The notes beneath the pieces were generated by a model. It was not told where the DNA came from. It searched no databases and was given only the letters and a program-made list of their open reading frames with translations. A program made the position numbers and the translations under genes. This document shows positions 35,554-47,421 of a stretch of 64,000 bases of DNA, piece after piece (the first letter of the stretch is position 1; each line of letters opens with the position of its first letter). The DNA is from Pithys albifrons albifrons (taxonomy: Eukaryota; Chordata; Aves; Passeriformes; Thamnophilidae), in contig NC_092458.1 in assembly GCF_047495875.1 (NCBI RefSeq), positions 3,679,939 to 3,743,938 of the forward strand, in the 5' to 3' direction.

Positions 35554-36747
35554 TTAACTCAACTGACAAGGTCCGTAGTATAAGAATGTTTATTTGCAAC
35601 ACATTGTAATAAAAACAGTTTACTAAGAAATAAATCACATACTCATTTTTCTTTAAATATAGATAATACAGAAAACTTCATGGATTACCACCTAAATCAT
35701 TTCAATCTAAGCATTTTGGATTATATTGCCACTATTTTGCTGAGTATACACGCTCTATGTAAAACAATTGTTTATTTCAGTCACTGACCAGGAAGTTGCC
35801 CACAGATGTGGTCTATAATTCAACTGTTCTCAAGTACAGTTTGTACTTTGTTACCTTTCTAAATTATACCTACTTTCCTTTTGCATGTACTTTTGCCTTG
35901 CCATGGGCCCCTGAATGTACTGGTAGTCTTTCAATGGGATTGGGAGGGTAAATGCAGAGACTTAGATAGTTAAGATTTTTTTGAATATATTGTCTTTATT
36001 TTTTTTTCTGTGCAATAAATACATGTGTTTATAGTTAAAGGAAAACAGATATATATTTTTATTTTCTTTTTAGGGTGGTCATGAGAATGAGGAAGGCCTT
36101 CCTGTACTCTCAGTAGACAACTGCAGCACTGAAAAAGGGAAGGCTGCTGCCCTCTCGCTTCAGTTTCACAGGGCTATGACTGAAGTTTGCTATTTGCTTC
36201 CTTTTTGCAGTCTCAAGTTCCTTTTACCCTCTGTCCTTCTGAGTGTCAAAATGGTAGAAAGAAGGCCTTTGGGGCTGATATCAGTGAAGACAGGAGAAGC
36301 AGTAAGATTTCAGGAGCAGCAGCAAGTTGTTGCAATAGCTCGGTTGTTTGTGGAGCTGAGGTCTTAATCAGCAATGTGCCTTGTTTGACATGAAGCTTGA
36401 TGGAAATAAATTAAAAAAATCCATCAAGTAACAAAGTCTAAGTTTTTATATTTGGTTCTCAGATTTTTCTTTCCATTAACCCACGTAGATTTAACTACGA
36501 TATCTCAATTTTTTTGGGAGTGGGGGGGAAAGTGAATCTGTGGCCAGCTGCATCCAGATATGCGTAGAGGGGGAAAAAACCCAAACCAAACCCCAGACAT
36601 CAGGCTCCAGCTGACTTTCTAGTTTACCTACTATTACCAGCGTTTAAAGCACACGAATGTGTATATAACCTCAGAATTTGGGAGCTTTACAAGCTCCTAT
36701 TGGCACAGCACTTCACAAACAATTAATCTGCTCTGGGGCTTACCATG

Positions 36748-37052
36748 TGTGGCTCGGCTTCGTGAATGAAGATTTGGGCAGGGCTGTCCCCACGTGGCTG
36801 TGCCCTTCCAGCCTGCACAGTGGATTTTAGGTGAGGCTCAGTGTGCGCAGAACTGGCCCCACCGTTTCAGTCCTGAGGTTCATCTGCCACGGCCGAGCGA
36901 GCTTGGACAGTGCCAGTGAAGTCCTCAGGACTAGAACCTACAGCACCCGGCATTTCCCAGGAGGTCTCCCATCCAAGTACTAATCCGGGGCTGACCCTGC
37001 TGAGCTTCCGAGATCTGACGGGATCGGATGGCAGGGAGGCATTTAACTGCCT
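36748..37052 (-). mobile_element. 5S-rRNA-derived SINE, young copy
   Basis: On the minus strand the element runs aggcagttaaatgcctcc, then the 5S rRNA-like domain (36937-37030) with intact A-box-like and C-box-like blocks, the shared body, and a 3' end reading cttcattcacgaagccgagccacac. It is flanked by a perfect 11-bp target duplication, ggcttaccatg, at 36737-36747 and 37053-37063. That duplication defines both ends and shows the element is complete. The tail type matches the 11.6-kb copy. There is no TTTT in the sense strand. An open frame seen on the plus strand is simply the antisense of the SINE and recurs in other copies. Confidence 0.93.
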
Positions 37053-37063
37053 GGCTTACCATG

Positions 37064-39420
37064 AAGTGCCCAAAAAAAAAAAAATTGACATTAGTCTTCC
37101 ATGGCCTACTTCATCAGGCTGATGGGAATGTTTGCTGAAGTATGTAGAGAACTTTCAAAATATATAATAGACAAAACTTATTATTTTACCTGAACACAAA
37201 AATGGGATTTTGGGAAACAGAAGGGACATTTACCACACAGAAGAAAGTCAGTGGGCTGCTTCTGAAATTCTTCATAATGTTATTTTTTTCCTCTCACACT
37301 GATGAGATAGCTAAGAAATAGGAAAAGCAAAGCTCTATAGCTCAGGTTTCCTGTTGTTTTCATTTTGTTTGATGTTTAAGTCTGCAAACCTTCCTGCAGC
37401 TTTTCAAGCAAATAATTTCAAAGCTAAAGTGCAGTCTTTTATCTACTTCTGATTCTTTACACCATTGACCTTAATAAGTTCATAATAGGATAAATTTAGC
37501 TGTTATAAAATAAGCTGTTATTACTGTAATCTCACACACACACATACAAAAGTTTCCCATATGTATCTCTAAATCTCAAAACTCAAACCCCAAATCTCAA
37601 CAATTACTACATTATATTCCCTTGTTTAGAAAATTGCAGAGAGATATATTGAGTGTCCCCTGGCAAAAATTACTTATTTTAGGGATCCTAAGAGGATAAA
37701 ACTACACAAAAGGGCAAACATAGACATTAGAAAATATTCATGGTACCTGATTACAGGGTTTTTCACATGGTATTAGGGTTAAGAACAGACTTTTTTTTGA
37801 AAACTATGCTCTGAAGAGAGCTGTGTCATTCTGTTAAATAGTAGAGAATAATCAGGCTAACATTCTACTTGGTAGTAAGCCACTTATAGATGTCAGCAAA
37901 TATATTTATCTTGTTAGGGAAATTGCCTTGAACAACTGTGATCCTGAGATACAGAGAACAATCTCTCTGGACTAAGCTGCTTTTAGAGTTCCAGGAGTCA
38001 TCTGCATACCAGCACATCTAAGTGAAGAATGAGTAAAGACATATTGAACACACTTCTGTATTTAGTAGTATGGCTTTCAAGAAAGATATTGAAGGATAAA
38101 CAACAGCTGCTGGCTTTGGATCTGGAATCTGCAGTGATCTAAGAAGATGGCATAGAAGTACATAGTGCCATTCTGTCATTCTCCCATTTGCACCCAGGAA
38201 AGAGAATATGTGTCTATCATTTGATGATCTGCATTAATAGGCACACAAGCAGCTAGTATTTATTTATATAGAAAGACTGAGTGGACAAATCTCAATCAAA
38301 ACACCAAACATCACAAAATGCCACTGAAAAATCAAGTCCATGTGTAGTTTGTTAGTTCTTGGTTTTTTCTGCCTAAAAGCACCTCTTTGGAAAAAAAAAA
38401 AACAAACAAACCAATAACCCCAAATATATTATTTATCTAAAAGCAGATATATTCTAAGTTCTATTCCACACATTAAAAAGGCAGAAAGGTTTAGCAATGG
38501 GAAAATAAATATTTAACGAAAAAAGAAGGTTCTTGCTCTAATAAATAACAAAGAAAAAGGAGAAACAATGTTTCTGAAACAATGTATTATATGGGTTGGA
38601 AGAAAGTAGAGTTCTTTATATAGTTTTGTATACAAAAAATGATGAATATACAATTCTGTGAATTTTTGTAAATTTCTCATATTTAAAGATTGACAAAAGT
38701 CCTTTGACACCATGAAGAATGAGAATCAGAAAATTATTCTGAATTAATTTTTTTTTAAAGATTTATCAACTAATCACTACAATGACACCAATAATAATAT
38801 ACAGTCAGGTTGACTCTCTCCTTTGGAAAGAATAGACTGAGTGCTAAGATGTATCTAAACGACCATAACAATGCATAAAGCTGATCCAGGTCTTTATGGC
38901 ATTTAGGCACAATGGTCTTGGAGGACTTACAGTGCAAAAAAAGCTTATCAATGTTTAACAGACCTCAGTACAATGTTTAATATAGGATTAGAGACAAACA
39001 GAATACACATCACAAGATCCTTAGGGTTTCTGGCCACCAGCAGCTAAATTTGTTTGTAATTGGTGCACATGGAACAAAACAGAAACATAAATCACGTTTA
39101 TTCTCCTCCTGTTTCCTTCTCTTTTCTTTAAGCAAAAAGAAAATTTTATCTAGAAATTATTTCCTCCTTTAGTAATTTTTCACACTTTTCCCCGATAAGG
39201 GTTTCAGGCAAGAGTGGGCAATATCAGAACAGCTGATAACTTCTTGTTTTAAGACAAAAAAAAAAAAAAGTCAAACCCAAAATATAGTTGAAAGAGTTTT
39301 CATTGTTCAGACTCAATTTCAAAGTAGCATTTACTGGAGACTTCTTTACCTGGGGTATTTTTAATATAGCTGTATAGTAGAATGCAAAATGTTATGCCTT
39401 GAACTGCTAAGAATATATTT
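37064..39420. other. AT-rich non-coding stretch, no gene seen
   Basis: Begins with a run of about 13 A (37072-37084). Nothing else is recognised. Confidence 0.5.
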
Positions 39421-39432
39421 TTTAAAGGATAT

Positions 39433-39742
39433 GTATGTATGGCCAAACTTGGCGAACGCAGATTTGGGCAGGGCTGTCCCCACGTGGCTGTGCCCTTCCA
39501 GCCTGCGCAGTGGATTTTAGGTGAGGCTCAGCATGCACAGAACTGGCCCCACCGTTTCAGTCCTGAGGTTCATCTGCCACGGCCGAGCGAGCTTGGACGG
39601 TGCCAGTGAAGTCCTCAGGACTAGAACCTACAGCACCCGGCATTTCCCAGGAGGTCTCCCATCCAAGTCCTAATCCGGGGCTGACCTTGCTGAGCTTCCG
39701 AGATCTGACGGGATCGGATGGCAGGGAGGCATTTAACTGCCC
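39433..39742 (-). mobile_element. 5S-rRNA-derived SINE, young copy with (CATA)n tail
   Basis: The structure is the same as at 36.7 kb, with the 5S-like domain at 39627-39720, but the 3' end reads ctgcgttcgccaagtttggccatacatac, the second tail type. The flanks tttaaaggatat (39421-39432) and tttgaaggatat (39743-39754) are a 12-bp target duplication with one mismatch. The copy differs from the 36.7-kb copy at only a few 5S-domain positions by eye (for example a C in place of A at the C-box edge, ccaagtccta), so both are recent. Confidence 0.93.
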
Positions 39743-39754
39743 TTTGAAGGATAT

Positions 39755-42700
39755 AGGACTCTTGAAAATACTAATAAGGCTGAATGAAGCTTTTTGCAGA
39801 GATTAAAAAAAAAAAAAGGATTGTAAAGTAGATTTTGGTTTATTTGCAACATTTTCTAAATGCTCTATGCTATATCGTCCTTCTCCTAACTGTGCCAAAA
39901 CTAGGCTTTCTGTTTGCATTTGATGTTGAAATGCAACATTATATGTTTCTTTCGTTAACTGTAGCCAGTCCATGTAAAGTTTTCTAAATGCAGCTATATG
40001 TATTTGGTATTCGACACGCACAAAAAAGATATACTCCCAAAGTAGAAGGAGTTAAAGAAGTAAAAACGTCGATATTATAGCAGAATTATTTCAAATTAAA
40101 TGATATCTGCAGGGCAATATGATAATAAAATAAATTTCTGAGCACATGAGAGGGGACTGAAGTTCGAGGAAATCTGCTGAATTCTTCTAATATACATATT
40201 TTTTCTCTTCAGGCTTTATACACTTTCCAATTTTTGCAGGATGCAAAGTGCTGCTGTTGCTGTAAAAGGCATTTTTACAGTGCCTTAAACTTGACCCTAA
40301 GGAGAGAATGCTAGAGATCACTTGAATTAATCCACTCAACTTTTTAGTCTAGTTTGGAAAACTTTATCAACCTGTGATGTCTGGGTATAATTATGTGAAT
40401 GTCCAAGCTTTGGATCAATACTTTGAACTGACATGCCTTTGTGATTTGTTAGATCATTGTCTTAAAATACCATAAAACTGTGAAGTTCTTGGTGAATAAT
40501 TTATCCAAAGCACCTTCAGCAAGTCACTCTATAGGAACTCATTGATCTTTAGAACATTGCATGAGGCATGACTTGACTGAACTGATCTAAAAGGTATCTC
40601 AGAAGCATGAAAGTTTCCTCTTTCTACTCTTCTTCCTTGTTTAAGAAAGAGATGATCCTTGCCAGAATCTGTTGTAGCTTTATTTTTATAGCAGTATTTT
40701 AAAATATTCTGGTTTATGTATTTTGAAACAGAAATTCTGTGTTAAAGGAAAAAAATAAATGTTTATTCTAACAATAAACTAAAAGTCTTAGAGTGAAGAA
40801 ATGTAGGAAGTACATCATAAGTGTACATTTCAATGTACAGAAGACAGATATCACACATAAAAGTGTAAAAGAATATATTAACAATTAAAAGTGGATGTTA
40901 TCATTGATATGTGGCCATTTCCCCTAAGAACTTAAAAAAATTTATTCACATAATTTTAATACTTAGAAGAATAGACAGTTATAGAGCAGTAGAGCGAAGA
41001 AAAAGTCACTTGAGATTAAGAGTGAAGAAGGAAGCTAGAATACTTTTAAATGTCTAATAGACTTAATGTAGCCTCATAAAGTGATTTATTTTTTAAATGT
41101 CTCTTTCTCTAAACATATGATCCAATAAGAAAAACAAACACAGGCTCCTTTCTTAAAATTGAAAAAAAAACCACAAAAACTTTTAGAGTAAAGTTTAATG
41201 AGGAAAAAAAACATTAGCCATAATGGCTGTCAATAAGATTCAAATTTGCACAAAAAAGGTGTTATTTGGGAATGCAGGACTTCCTTAAGTTCTAACTTTC
41301 TTTAGAGAAAGAAAGAAAAAACACAGTGCCTGAAAGGGCATCCTCTCACATCCACTGCCAATCAAGAGAATCATTTCTTTTGAACTAGTTTCTGACCTGC
41401 TGAAAAGAAGTGATGAGAGCTCAGACAAGCTGAGTGAATTCCTCAGCATTGATACTGCTGGGGGCAGGCACAGTTCTTGACATTCTTCATTACTGCACTT
41501 GCATGCTGTGATAGCACTGGAAGGAATAATTAGGAACCACTACTTTGACTTTCACACTTTTCAAATTTGCAGGATACCTAACTGAAATAAAGAAACATAC
41601 ACACAGAGATGCACAGTATATGCATGTACAAGCACATAAATGCAAACACACAAAAACATCCATCCATAATATGAAATAATGTCACAAAAAATTTCAATTA
41701 CTATTGTATTGAATACAGGTTACATTTTCAGTGTTCTTGTATTTCTTCCATATCCCTCTGTTTGTTTTGTTTATCTGCCTTCATAAACATATGCTATGTA
41801 CTTGCAGTAAAAAAGGAGCATTCTGTTGCACTCCTTTTGAAATTTTAAAGACCACCATTGATACAGAAACTACAACCTGACAAACATTGCCCCACACAGT
41901 TTGATGGAAATAGTTCATTTTTCCCTATTTGTAGCCAGTACACTGCACTATTTAGACACATCCTTCATAACACATCTTTCAGCTGATGTTGCTGAATACT
42001 ATTCCTGAAGGTTTAATCCAAAAGTAGTCCTACTAAACTACTTGAAAACACAATTATTGTGCAAGCCCTGCAGGCTTTTCTCGTTTCACAGTGACAGAGA
42101 CCAGTTTATAGGCAGAAGCATAGAAAAGGGAACTCAGGAGTAGAGGCAAGCTGGGATAAAGCTGGGATTTACATGGAAATGGAGTAATATATTGCCCTTA
42201 GCATAATTTGAAAATTTCTTTCAAACTGTATAGAAAAATGTGCAGTGACGACCACATAATTTCCAGGAGAAATAGAGAAATGCTGGTACTATGCCTATGA
42301 AAAGCCAGAGAGAAATGGCTATAGTGGACTGCACTGGGTTTAACCAAGCCTTCATTTAATTACAAGTTTTAATAACTGCAGATATTCTGAGCAAAGATAG
42401 TCATGAACTTTACAAAGCTGAGTCTCTTCTTCTCCCTTCTTTCCCCTTGTTCATTTTCTTCTTAGATCAGGAAGCTTACTGTTAGCCTACAAGTGTTTTA
42501 AGAACTTAAACATAAAAAGTTAATATTATCAGGGTACTACAGTGTCTGTACTTCTCTGTCTGCACATTTCATATGCATAAAACCACTGAAGCAGCACAGT
42601 GGAGGACTTGTAGAGTGATTAAAAAAACCCCAGAACCAGCTATCAAATGAAAGAAGGCTAATACTGTGGCTGCAAGGCAAATGTGTGGCTAGCTAAGGCT

Positions 42701-43064
42701 ACAAAATCAATGGGGAAAGATGGCTTGCTATGTTTCCTTATGTCAAGGAGTGGGAAGGAGAGGGGGTCAGAGAAAGGGAAAAGCAAAGCAAAGAAACTGA
42801 AAGGTGTTCTTTAAAGGGAAGGACCAGATTGGCACAAAAATAAATAGGTGTAAATAGCCAGGAAGACAAAAGTGTGATTTTGGACCAACCTTCTAGTAGG
42901 GCAGGCAGACAACAAAACTAGGATGGACTTTTGCCAATTGCTAAAGGTGTGATATCCCAGAGTTAAAGAATTAGACTTGATTACTCTGAATGTCCTCTTG
43001 TCCTGAAGAAGCAAGATTATCATAGTCTCTTCTTTTCAATGCCAATAGAAACATAAGTACTATC
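39755..43064. other. AT-rich non-coding stretch, no gene seen
   Basis: No recognisable exon or transposon. Short A-runs only. Confidence 0.5.
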
Positions 43065-43141
43065 TGGTTAATGGTTTGACTTGATGGTCTTACAGATCTT
43101 TTTCAACCTTAATAAGTCTATGATTCTATTATTTTATGATC
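43065..43141 (+). mobile_element. Short old CR1 3' terminus
   Basis: The segment gacttgatggtcttacagat, then ctttttcaacc, then tctatgattctattatttta resembles the last ~75 bp of CR1. It is 5'-truncated and diverged. Confidence 0.7.
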
Positions 43142-44125
43142 ATTATGCTAATTAAAGTATGTTTACAGACATATTCTTACCAAGTATATGTGAAGCATTA
43201 CAGTCACAATTTCCTAACATGAATTGCCACCTTAAGTAGTTTCACACTGCCTGGCTGTATGTCATAAATATTTCAGAAAACAGCAATACATTGTGTCCAT
43301 GGATAATACATGAATGTGAAACAACAGCTTCTGTTAAAAAAAAAACAAACTCATGTGGACATTAAAAGAGCAAGGCTAACTTGTAGCTTTGAACTACAAT
43401 GTTTTCCAATTTATTATTCCCAATATTTATAGATGTAAAAAACACTTCCTTTTATTTCTGCCATCCCTCTCCTACCTGTTACCTTATTGTCTAGCACATC
43501 ATCACCTCTAATGGGGAAATCTTTGCTTATGTTTGATTTCCAATGGTACAATATAAATAATTGTAATAAAAGTCATTCAAGAAGACAGCAGATGAATTTT
43601 AGTGCTAGAGCTCTAGCAGGAGGCATAAAGAAGTTTCACTATTGAAACATCATTGAACTTCTTGCAGAATTCAGCAAAGTAAATAGAAAAGTCTTCTGAA
43701 CTAACAAATGTAGTAGCCACCAAGTTCTAAAACGAAAGATTAACATAAACTATAATAACTTATCTCTTTATCATTTGACAATAATGTGCCTTTCATTTGA
43801 CTATCGACTGAAAACTTCAGTACTGAAATCTGAAACTAAGTTTACTGAAACTAAGTCCAATGCAAAAAGCATAAAAATATTTAATATTTTCATGATTTGA
43901 GATAAATACCATGATAATTAATTTAAAATTACTAATCATTGATTTTTGAACAGTATTTTTTTCATTGATGGGGAAGAGCTTTCTCTTAAATGGTGGAAAT
44001 GGAAAAGATGCCTCAAAAAACTCATGGAAGCCTATAGATCTGATAATCAAGATGGCAGCCAGACTGTTTCTAAAATAATGGTCAGAATATTACTTTTTTC
44101 ATAACTCAATGTCAGTTCTACAACA
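43142..44125. other. AT-rich non-coding stretch, no gene seen
   Basis: Nothing recognised before the decayed CR1. Confidence 0.5.
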
Positions 44126-44127
44126 TC

Positions 44128-44985
44128 ACAGAGATCTTCCCTCGGGTAAGTATCCTGGTGCCAATACTGTTTGGCATTATCATCAGTTATCCAGATAATG
44201 GGTCAGAGCACACCCTCAGTGAGTTTACATATCATGCAAAACCAGAGTGGCTGATGCACCACACAGGTGTTCTATTATTCAGGAGGACTTCAAAAGGCTA
44301 GAGAAATGGGCCAAAAGTTTTGAAGATCAACAAAGAGAAATGCCAAGTCCTGACCATGTGGAAGAATAATCCCAGGTACCAGTTTATGCCCCATCTGGAA
44401 AGCAGTTTGGGAAGAAAGACTCTGGGTGTCCTGGTGGACATGAAGTTAGATAGGAGCCAGCAGAGTACGTTTGCAGCCAAGCGTCAGGCAAGATTGCTGA
44501 TAGCAGGACAAGGAAAATGATCCTTCTCTACTTGGCACTGGTTAAGACATATCTGAAATGCTGGGTCCAGTGCTGGGCTACCCAGTATGAGAGAGACGTG
44601 GACATACTGGAATGAGTCCAACAAAGGGGTTCACGGACTCGAGCACTTGGCATACAAGAAGAAGCTGAAAGAACTGAGTGCTCATTCTGGAAAAGAGAAT
44701 GCTCAGAGGGATCATAAAAACCTCATGGCAGACGAAAGAGGAAAGACAGACTTTTCTCAGGCAATAGGCACAAAATGAAATTTTGACATAAGAAATATCT
44801 TCTTTGCTGTGGTCCCACACAGGAAGAGGTTGCCCAGAGAAACTGTGGAGTCACTATACTTAGAGATATTAAAAACCCAACTGGATGCATTCCTGGCTTC
44901 ACTGACTGTGCTCTGAGAAAAGGCTTGGAGCAGATGATCTCCAGAGATGCCTTCCTGTCTCAGCCTCAGTTGGTCATTCTGTTTT
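44128..44985 (+). mobile_element. Decayed CR1 LINE with reverse-transcriptase remnant
   Basis: The order of blocks follows CR1 RT from about GVPQGS onward. A remnant VPILFGIIIS corresponds to [20 protein letters not shown] corresponds to [10 protein letters not shown], and INKEKCQVL and TLGVLVDMKLDRSQQS follow at 44320-44470. The active-site FADD has decayed to FTYH, and stops and frameshifts interrupt the frame several times. The 3' end (gcagatgatctccagagatg to about 44985) matches an old CR1 3' UTR without a clean terminal repeat. This copy is far older than those at 5.6, 18 and 27 kb and is a pseudogene. Confidence 0.85.
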
Positions 44986-45574
44986 AATGAAGAAGTTATA
45001 CAACTCAAACTTCTTTTCCAGAGAACTAATTATATCTCTAGCTTGCAATCTTTTCTTCCATGCTCCCCTTTCATTAAACTTGACAGCATGACAGATGTTT
45101 TGATATTGCTGATAACAAATTTTTACCTACCTAATGCACACAGTACTGAGGAAGTCAGATAAGCAAATCTGGTAAACAGGGACAGCTCCATAGTCATGAC
45201 ACTCTTTCTGTTTTCAATAATAAAAATCAATTCTGATACCTTATTATCTAGAGGGTCATGAAGTAAATATTTTCAACTTTTTTTTTTTTTTAATGTCTTG
45301 TCCTTCAATATTTTGGTGTTACATCCACCCTTGCTGTGTATGTGCTCATAGTAGAGGAAGTGCTCCGATAGGCACTATGGGAAACTTATATGGGCATGAC
45401 TCTGATCTTTCTCAACAGATTTAGTCACCAGTGTAATATGAGCACACGAGTTACTGTCCCACTTCTGAGTCATAAGAAAAACAAAGGCTTTGGAAGAAGA
45501 TTTAGTTTATGTAGAAAATTTTTTGAATACCTAAAGAATTTCTAAAAGTTTGTGATAGATTCAGAGCTAGAGTT

Positions 45575-45670
45575 TATATATATATATATATATGAACACA
45601 TAAATATATATATTTATATAAGAAATCTATATATATAATATATGTATAAATATCTATATGTAAAATATAT
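45575..45670. repeat. (TA)n and TA-rich tract
   Basis: About nine TA dinucleotides are followed by further interrupted ATATAT blocks. Confidence 0.8.
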
Positions 45671-45772
45671 CAAAGTTATGGTAAACTCCTGGAAGTGAAA
45701 CTGGTAATAATTGGAGTACCACAGCAGGTTGAAGACTTGAAAGAGATTTTTAAAGTAAGATTATATTCTGTT

Positions 45773-45870
45773 GAGGGTTTGGTTTTCTGTTTTTTGGGGG
45801 GGTTGTTGGTTTTTTTGGTTTGTTTCTGGTTTTGGTGTGGTTTTTTTGGTTTGTTTTTTTTTTTTTTGTC
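45773..45870 (+). repeat. G/T-only low-complexity tract
   Basis: Almost entirely TTTGG/GGTTT/TTTTT motifs, with a G7-8 run at about 45800. An 'open frame' here encodes only Phe, Gly, Val, Leu and Trp, as expected of the composition. Confidence 0.75.
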
Positions 45871-45934
45871 TGAATGGTGTATAATCAAGAAGCATTTTAT
45901 TCAAGATTTAAGATGAGTTTGGTTTGTGTCCATG

Positions 45935-46640
45935 TGACGGATATTGGCAGCCTGGATGATAGTCTTGAGAGAAGGGCTGTTATTTCCAGAGGAACAGAAC
46001 TCAGCTTGATCTGACTAGAAACTTTGTGCTAACTTGGACAAGGGCAAAGTAAGTTGCTCATGTGGACATGGTCCAAGTCTCAGATCAATGAGAATTATCT
46101 TGTGCATGCACCTGTTAAAATAAAATCAGCTTGTCTAACATCTGTTACAAGTGAGCAAGTGAGGTTTGTATGCCTGTCTTCTGCAAAAAACTCTAATAAC
46201 CTAAGAAAGGAAAAGTACAACCTAGCCATTCTGTATGAGGCAAACATAGAGACAAGTTGTGAGAAACCCAGGTTAGTCAGGACAAGATGATTCCAACTAG
46301 TAGGAAGCTGTTCATAAGTTTACCTGATTGAAGAACTGCTCACAGCTTGTCAGAACTTCAGAGCTCTGTAACAGAATTGAAATGAATATGTAGCAGCTTT
46401 CTTTACACAGAAGCAAAAAATAATTGACATCGACCACCTGCTGAGAGAACATCGGCACTAATGTAAAGAACTTAAATTTGCCGAAGACAAAAAGTGCTTT
46501 GTCACAGTGATGAACACTTGACTTCCTAAAGTGTCATGAAAAGCTGGTGTCCTTGAAAAGAAAATCATGCTTTGTGATAGTTTTACAGAGCGAGTTACTC
46601 TGGCAGCTCGGGTCTGTGTGCCTCCTTATAGCCTGAATAT
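45935..46640. other. Unclassified repeat-like block upstream of a 5S-SINE
   Basis: This 0.7-kb block has more balanced base composition than its surroundings. It includes an AATAAA at about 46119 and a GC-rich end, gagcgagttactctggcagc followed by tcgggtctgtgtgcctcc (about 46590-46625), that resembles the kind of sequence found at LTR ends. I cannot prove it is an LTR: no TG...CA termini with a duplication and no second copy in the window were found. Confidence 0.25.
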
Positions 46641-46663
46641 GCTATTATGAATATGCATATGTG

Positions 46664-46993
46664 CAGTTAAATGCAGTTAAATGCCTCCCTGACATCCGAT
46701 CCCGTCAGATCTCGGAAGCTCAGCAGGGTCAGCCCCGGATTAGTACTTGGATGGGAGACCTCCTGGGAAATGCCGAGGGCTGTAGGTTCTAGTCCTGAGG
46801 ACTTCACTGGCACTGTCCAAGCTCGCTCGGCCGTGGCAGATGAACCTCAGGACTGAAACGGTGGGGCCGGTTCTGCGCACGCTGAGCCTCACCTAAAATC
46901 CACTGCGCAGGCTGGAAGGGCCCACCCACGTGGGGACAGCCCTGCCCAAATCTGCGTTAGTGAAGTTTGGCCATACATACATACATACATACA
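46664..46993 (+). mobile_element. 5S-rRNA-derived SINE with (CATA)n tail
   Basis: The head gcagttaaat is duplicated here (46663-46672 and 46673-46682). Then come cctccctgacatccgatccc and the 5S-like domain (46693-46787), the shared body, and the tail ctgcgttagtgaagtttggc followed by catacatacatac. The C-box-like block is intact, while the following gccgagggctg differs from the usual gccgggtgctg. The target duplication is not clear. The head duplication may reflect priming or template slippage at the 5' end, or the duplication may include atgtgca seen on both sides. Confidence 0.92.
46972..46993 (+). repeat. (CATA)5 SINE tail
   Basis: Tetranucleotide array immediately 3' of the SINE sequence. 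The same tail, read in the opposite direction, begins the 39.4-kb and 54.0-kb copies. Confidence 0.85.
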
Positions 46994-47416
46994 TGTGCAT
47001 ATTCTAAATATGTCATGCATAATTATGATTGGTACATATTTTCATATGTATACACATATACGTGTGTGTACAAACACATTTGTATATTAACACACAAACT
47101 TATGTAGTTGCAGTATATTTTCATCAAGATGTCAAGCTGGAAAGAATGATGAATGGTCGTGAAGAATAATCAGAGAAGAGCTCACAGTTCCAAGAAAATC
47201 CTTGAAAAAGAACTACAATATGCATGAAAATATAAGAATCATCAAAACAGATGAATACAATTATTTGAAGCTTTTCAGAGTCTCCAAGTGCATTAGCAGT
47301 TCCAGTAACAAACATTAAAAGAGTAAAATAGCATCAATGTTTGAAAATTTGGTATGCTCTGATAAAGGAGGGAAGAATCAGGAGCAAGCGTGCATTCTGT
47401 ACAGCTTTGCAGAACT
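46994..47416. other. AT-rich non-coding stretch, no gene seen
   Basis: TG/TA-rich just after the SINE, otherwise unremarkable. Confidence 0.5.
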
Positions 47417-47421
47417 ACCCT

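Larger units (their letters stand above)
33302..36736. other. AT-rich non-coding stretch, no gene seen
   Basis: Contains a G10 run at 33643-33652, TTTTG-rich DNA at about 33930-33990, and two neighbouring perfect hairpins at 35461-35553. At 36090-36390 there are two short overlapping open frames after a pyrimidine-rich stretch ending in tttttgcag. These are not convincing as an exon. Confidence 0.5.
44986..45930. other. Non-coding stretch dominated by simple sequence
   Basis: Contains a (TA)n run at 45575-45592, TA-rich DNA to about 45670, and a G/T-rich low-complexity tract at 45773-45870. No gene is seen. Confidence 0.6.

Noticed and set aside
36092..36393. Possible exon after a tttttgcag acceptor-like site, with a Cys-rich 68-codon frame
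   Set aside because: Two overlapping frames are equally open, no domain is recognised, and no convincing donor site or neighbouring exon is seen.
36910..37122. Open frame beginning MPVKSSGLEPTAPGI, repeated at 11.7, 39.6 and 54.2 kb
   Set aside because: It is the antisense of the 5S-SINE body and 5S domain in each copy. Its recurrence reflects the repeat, not a gene family.
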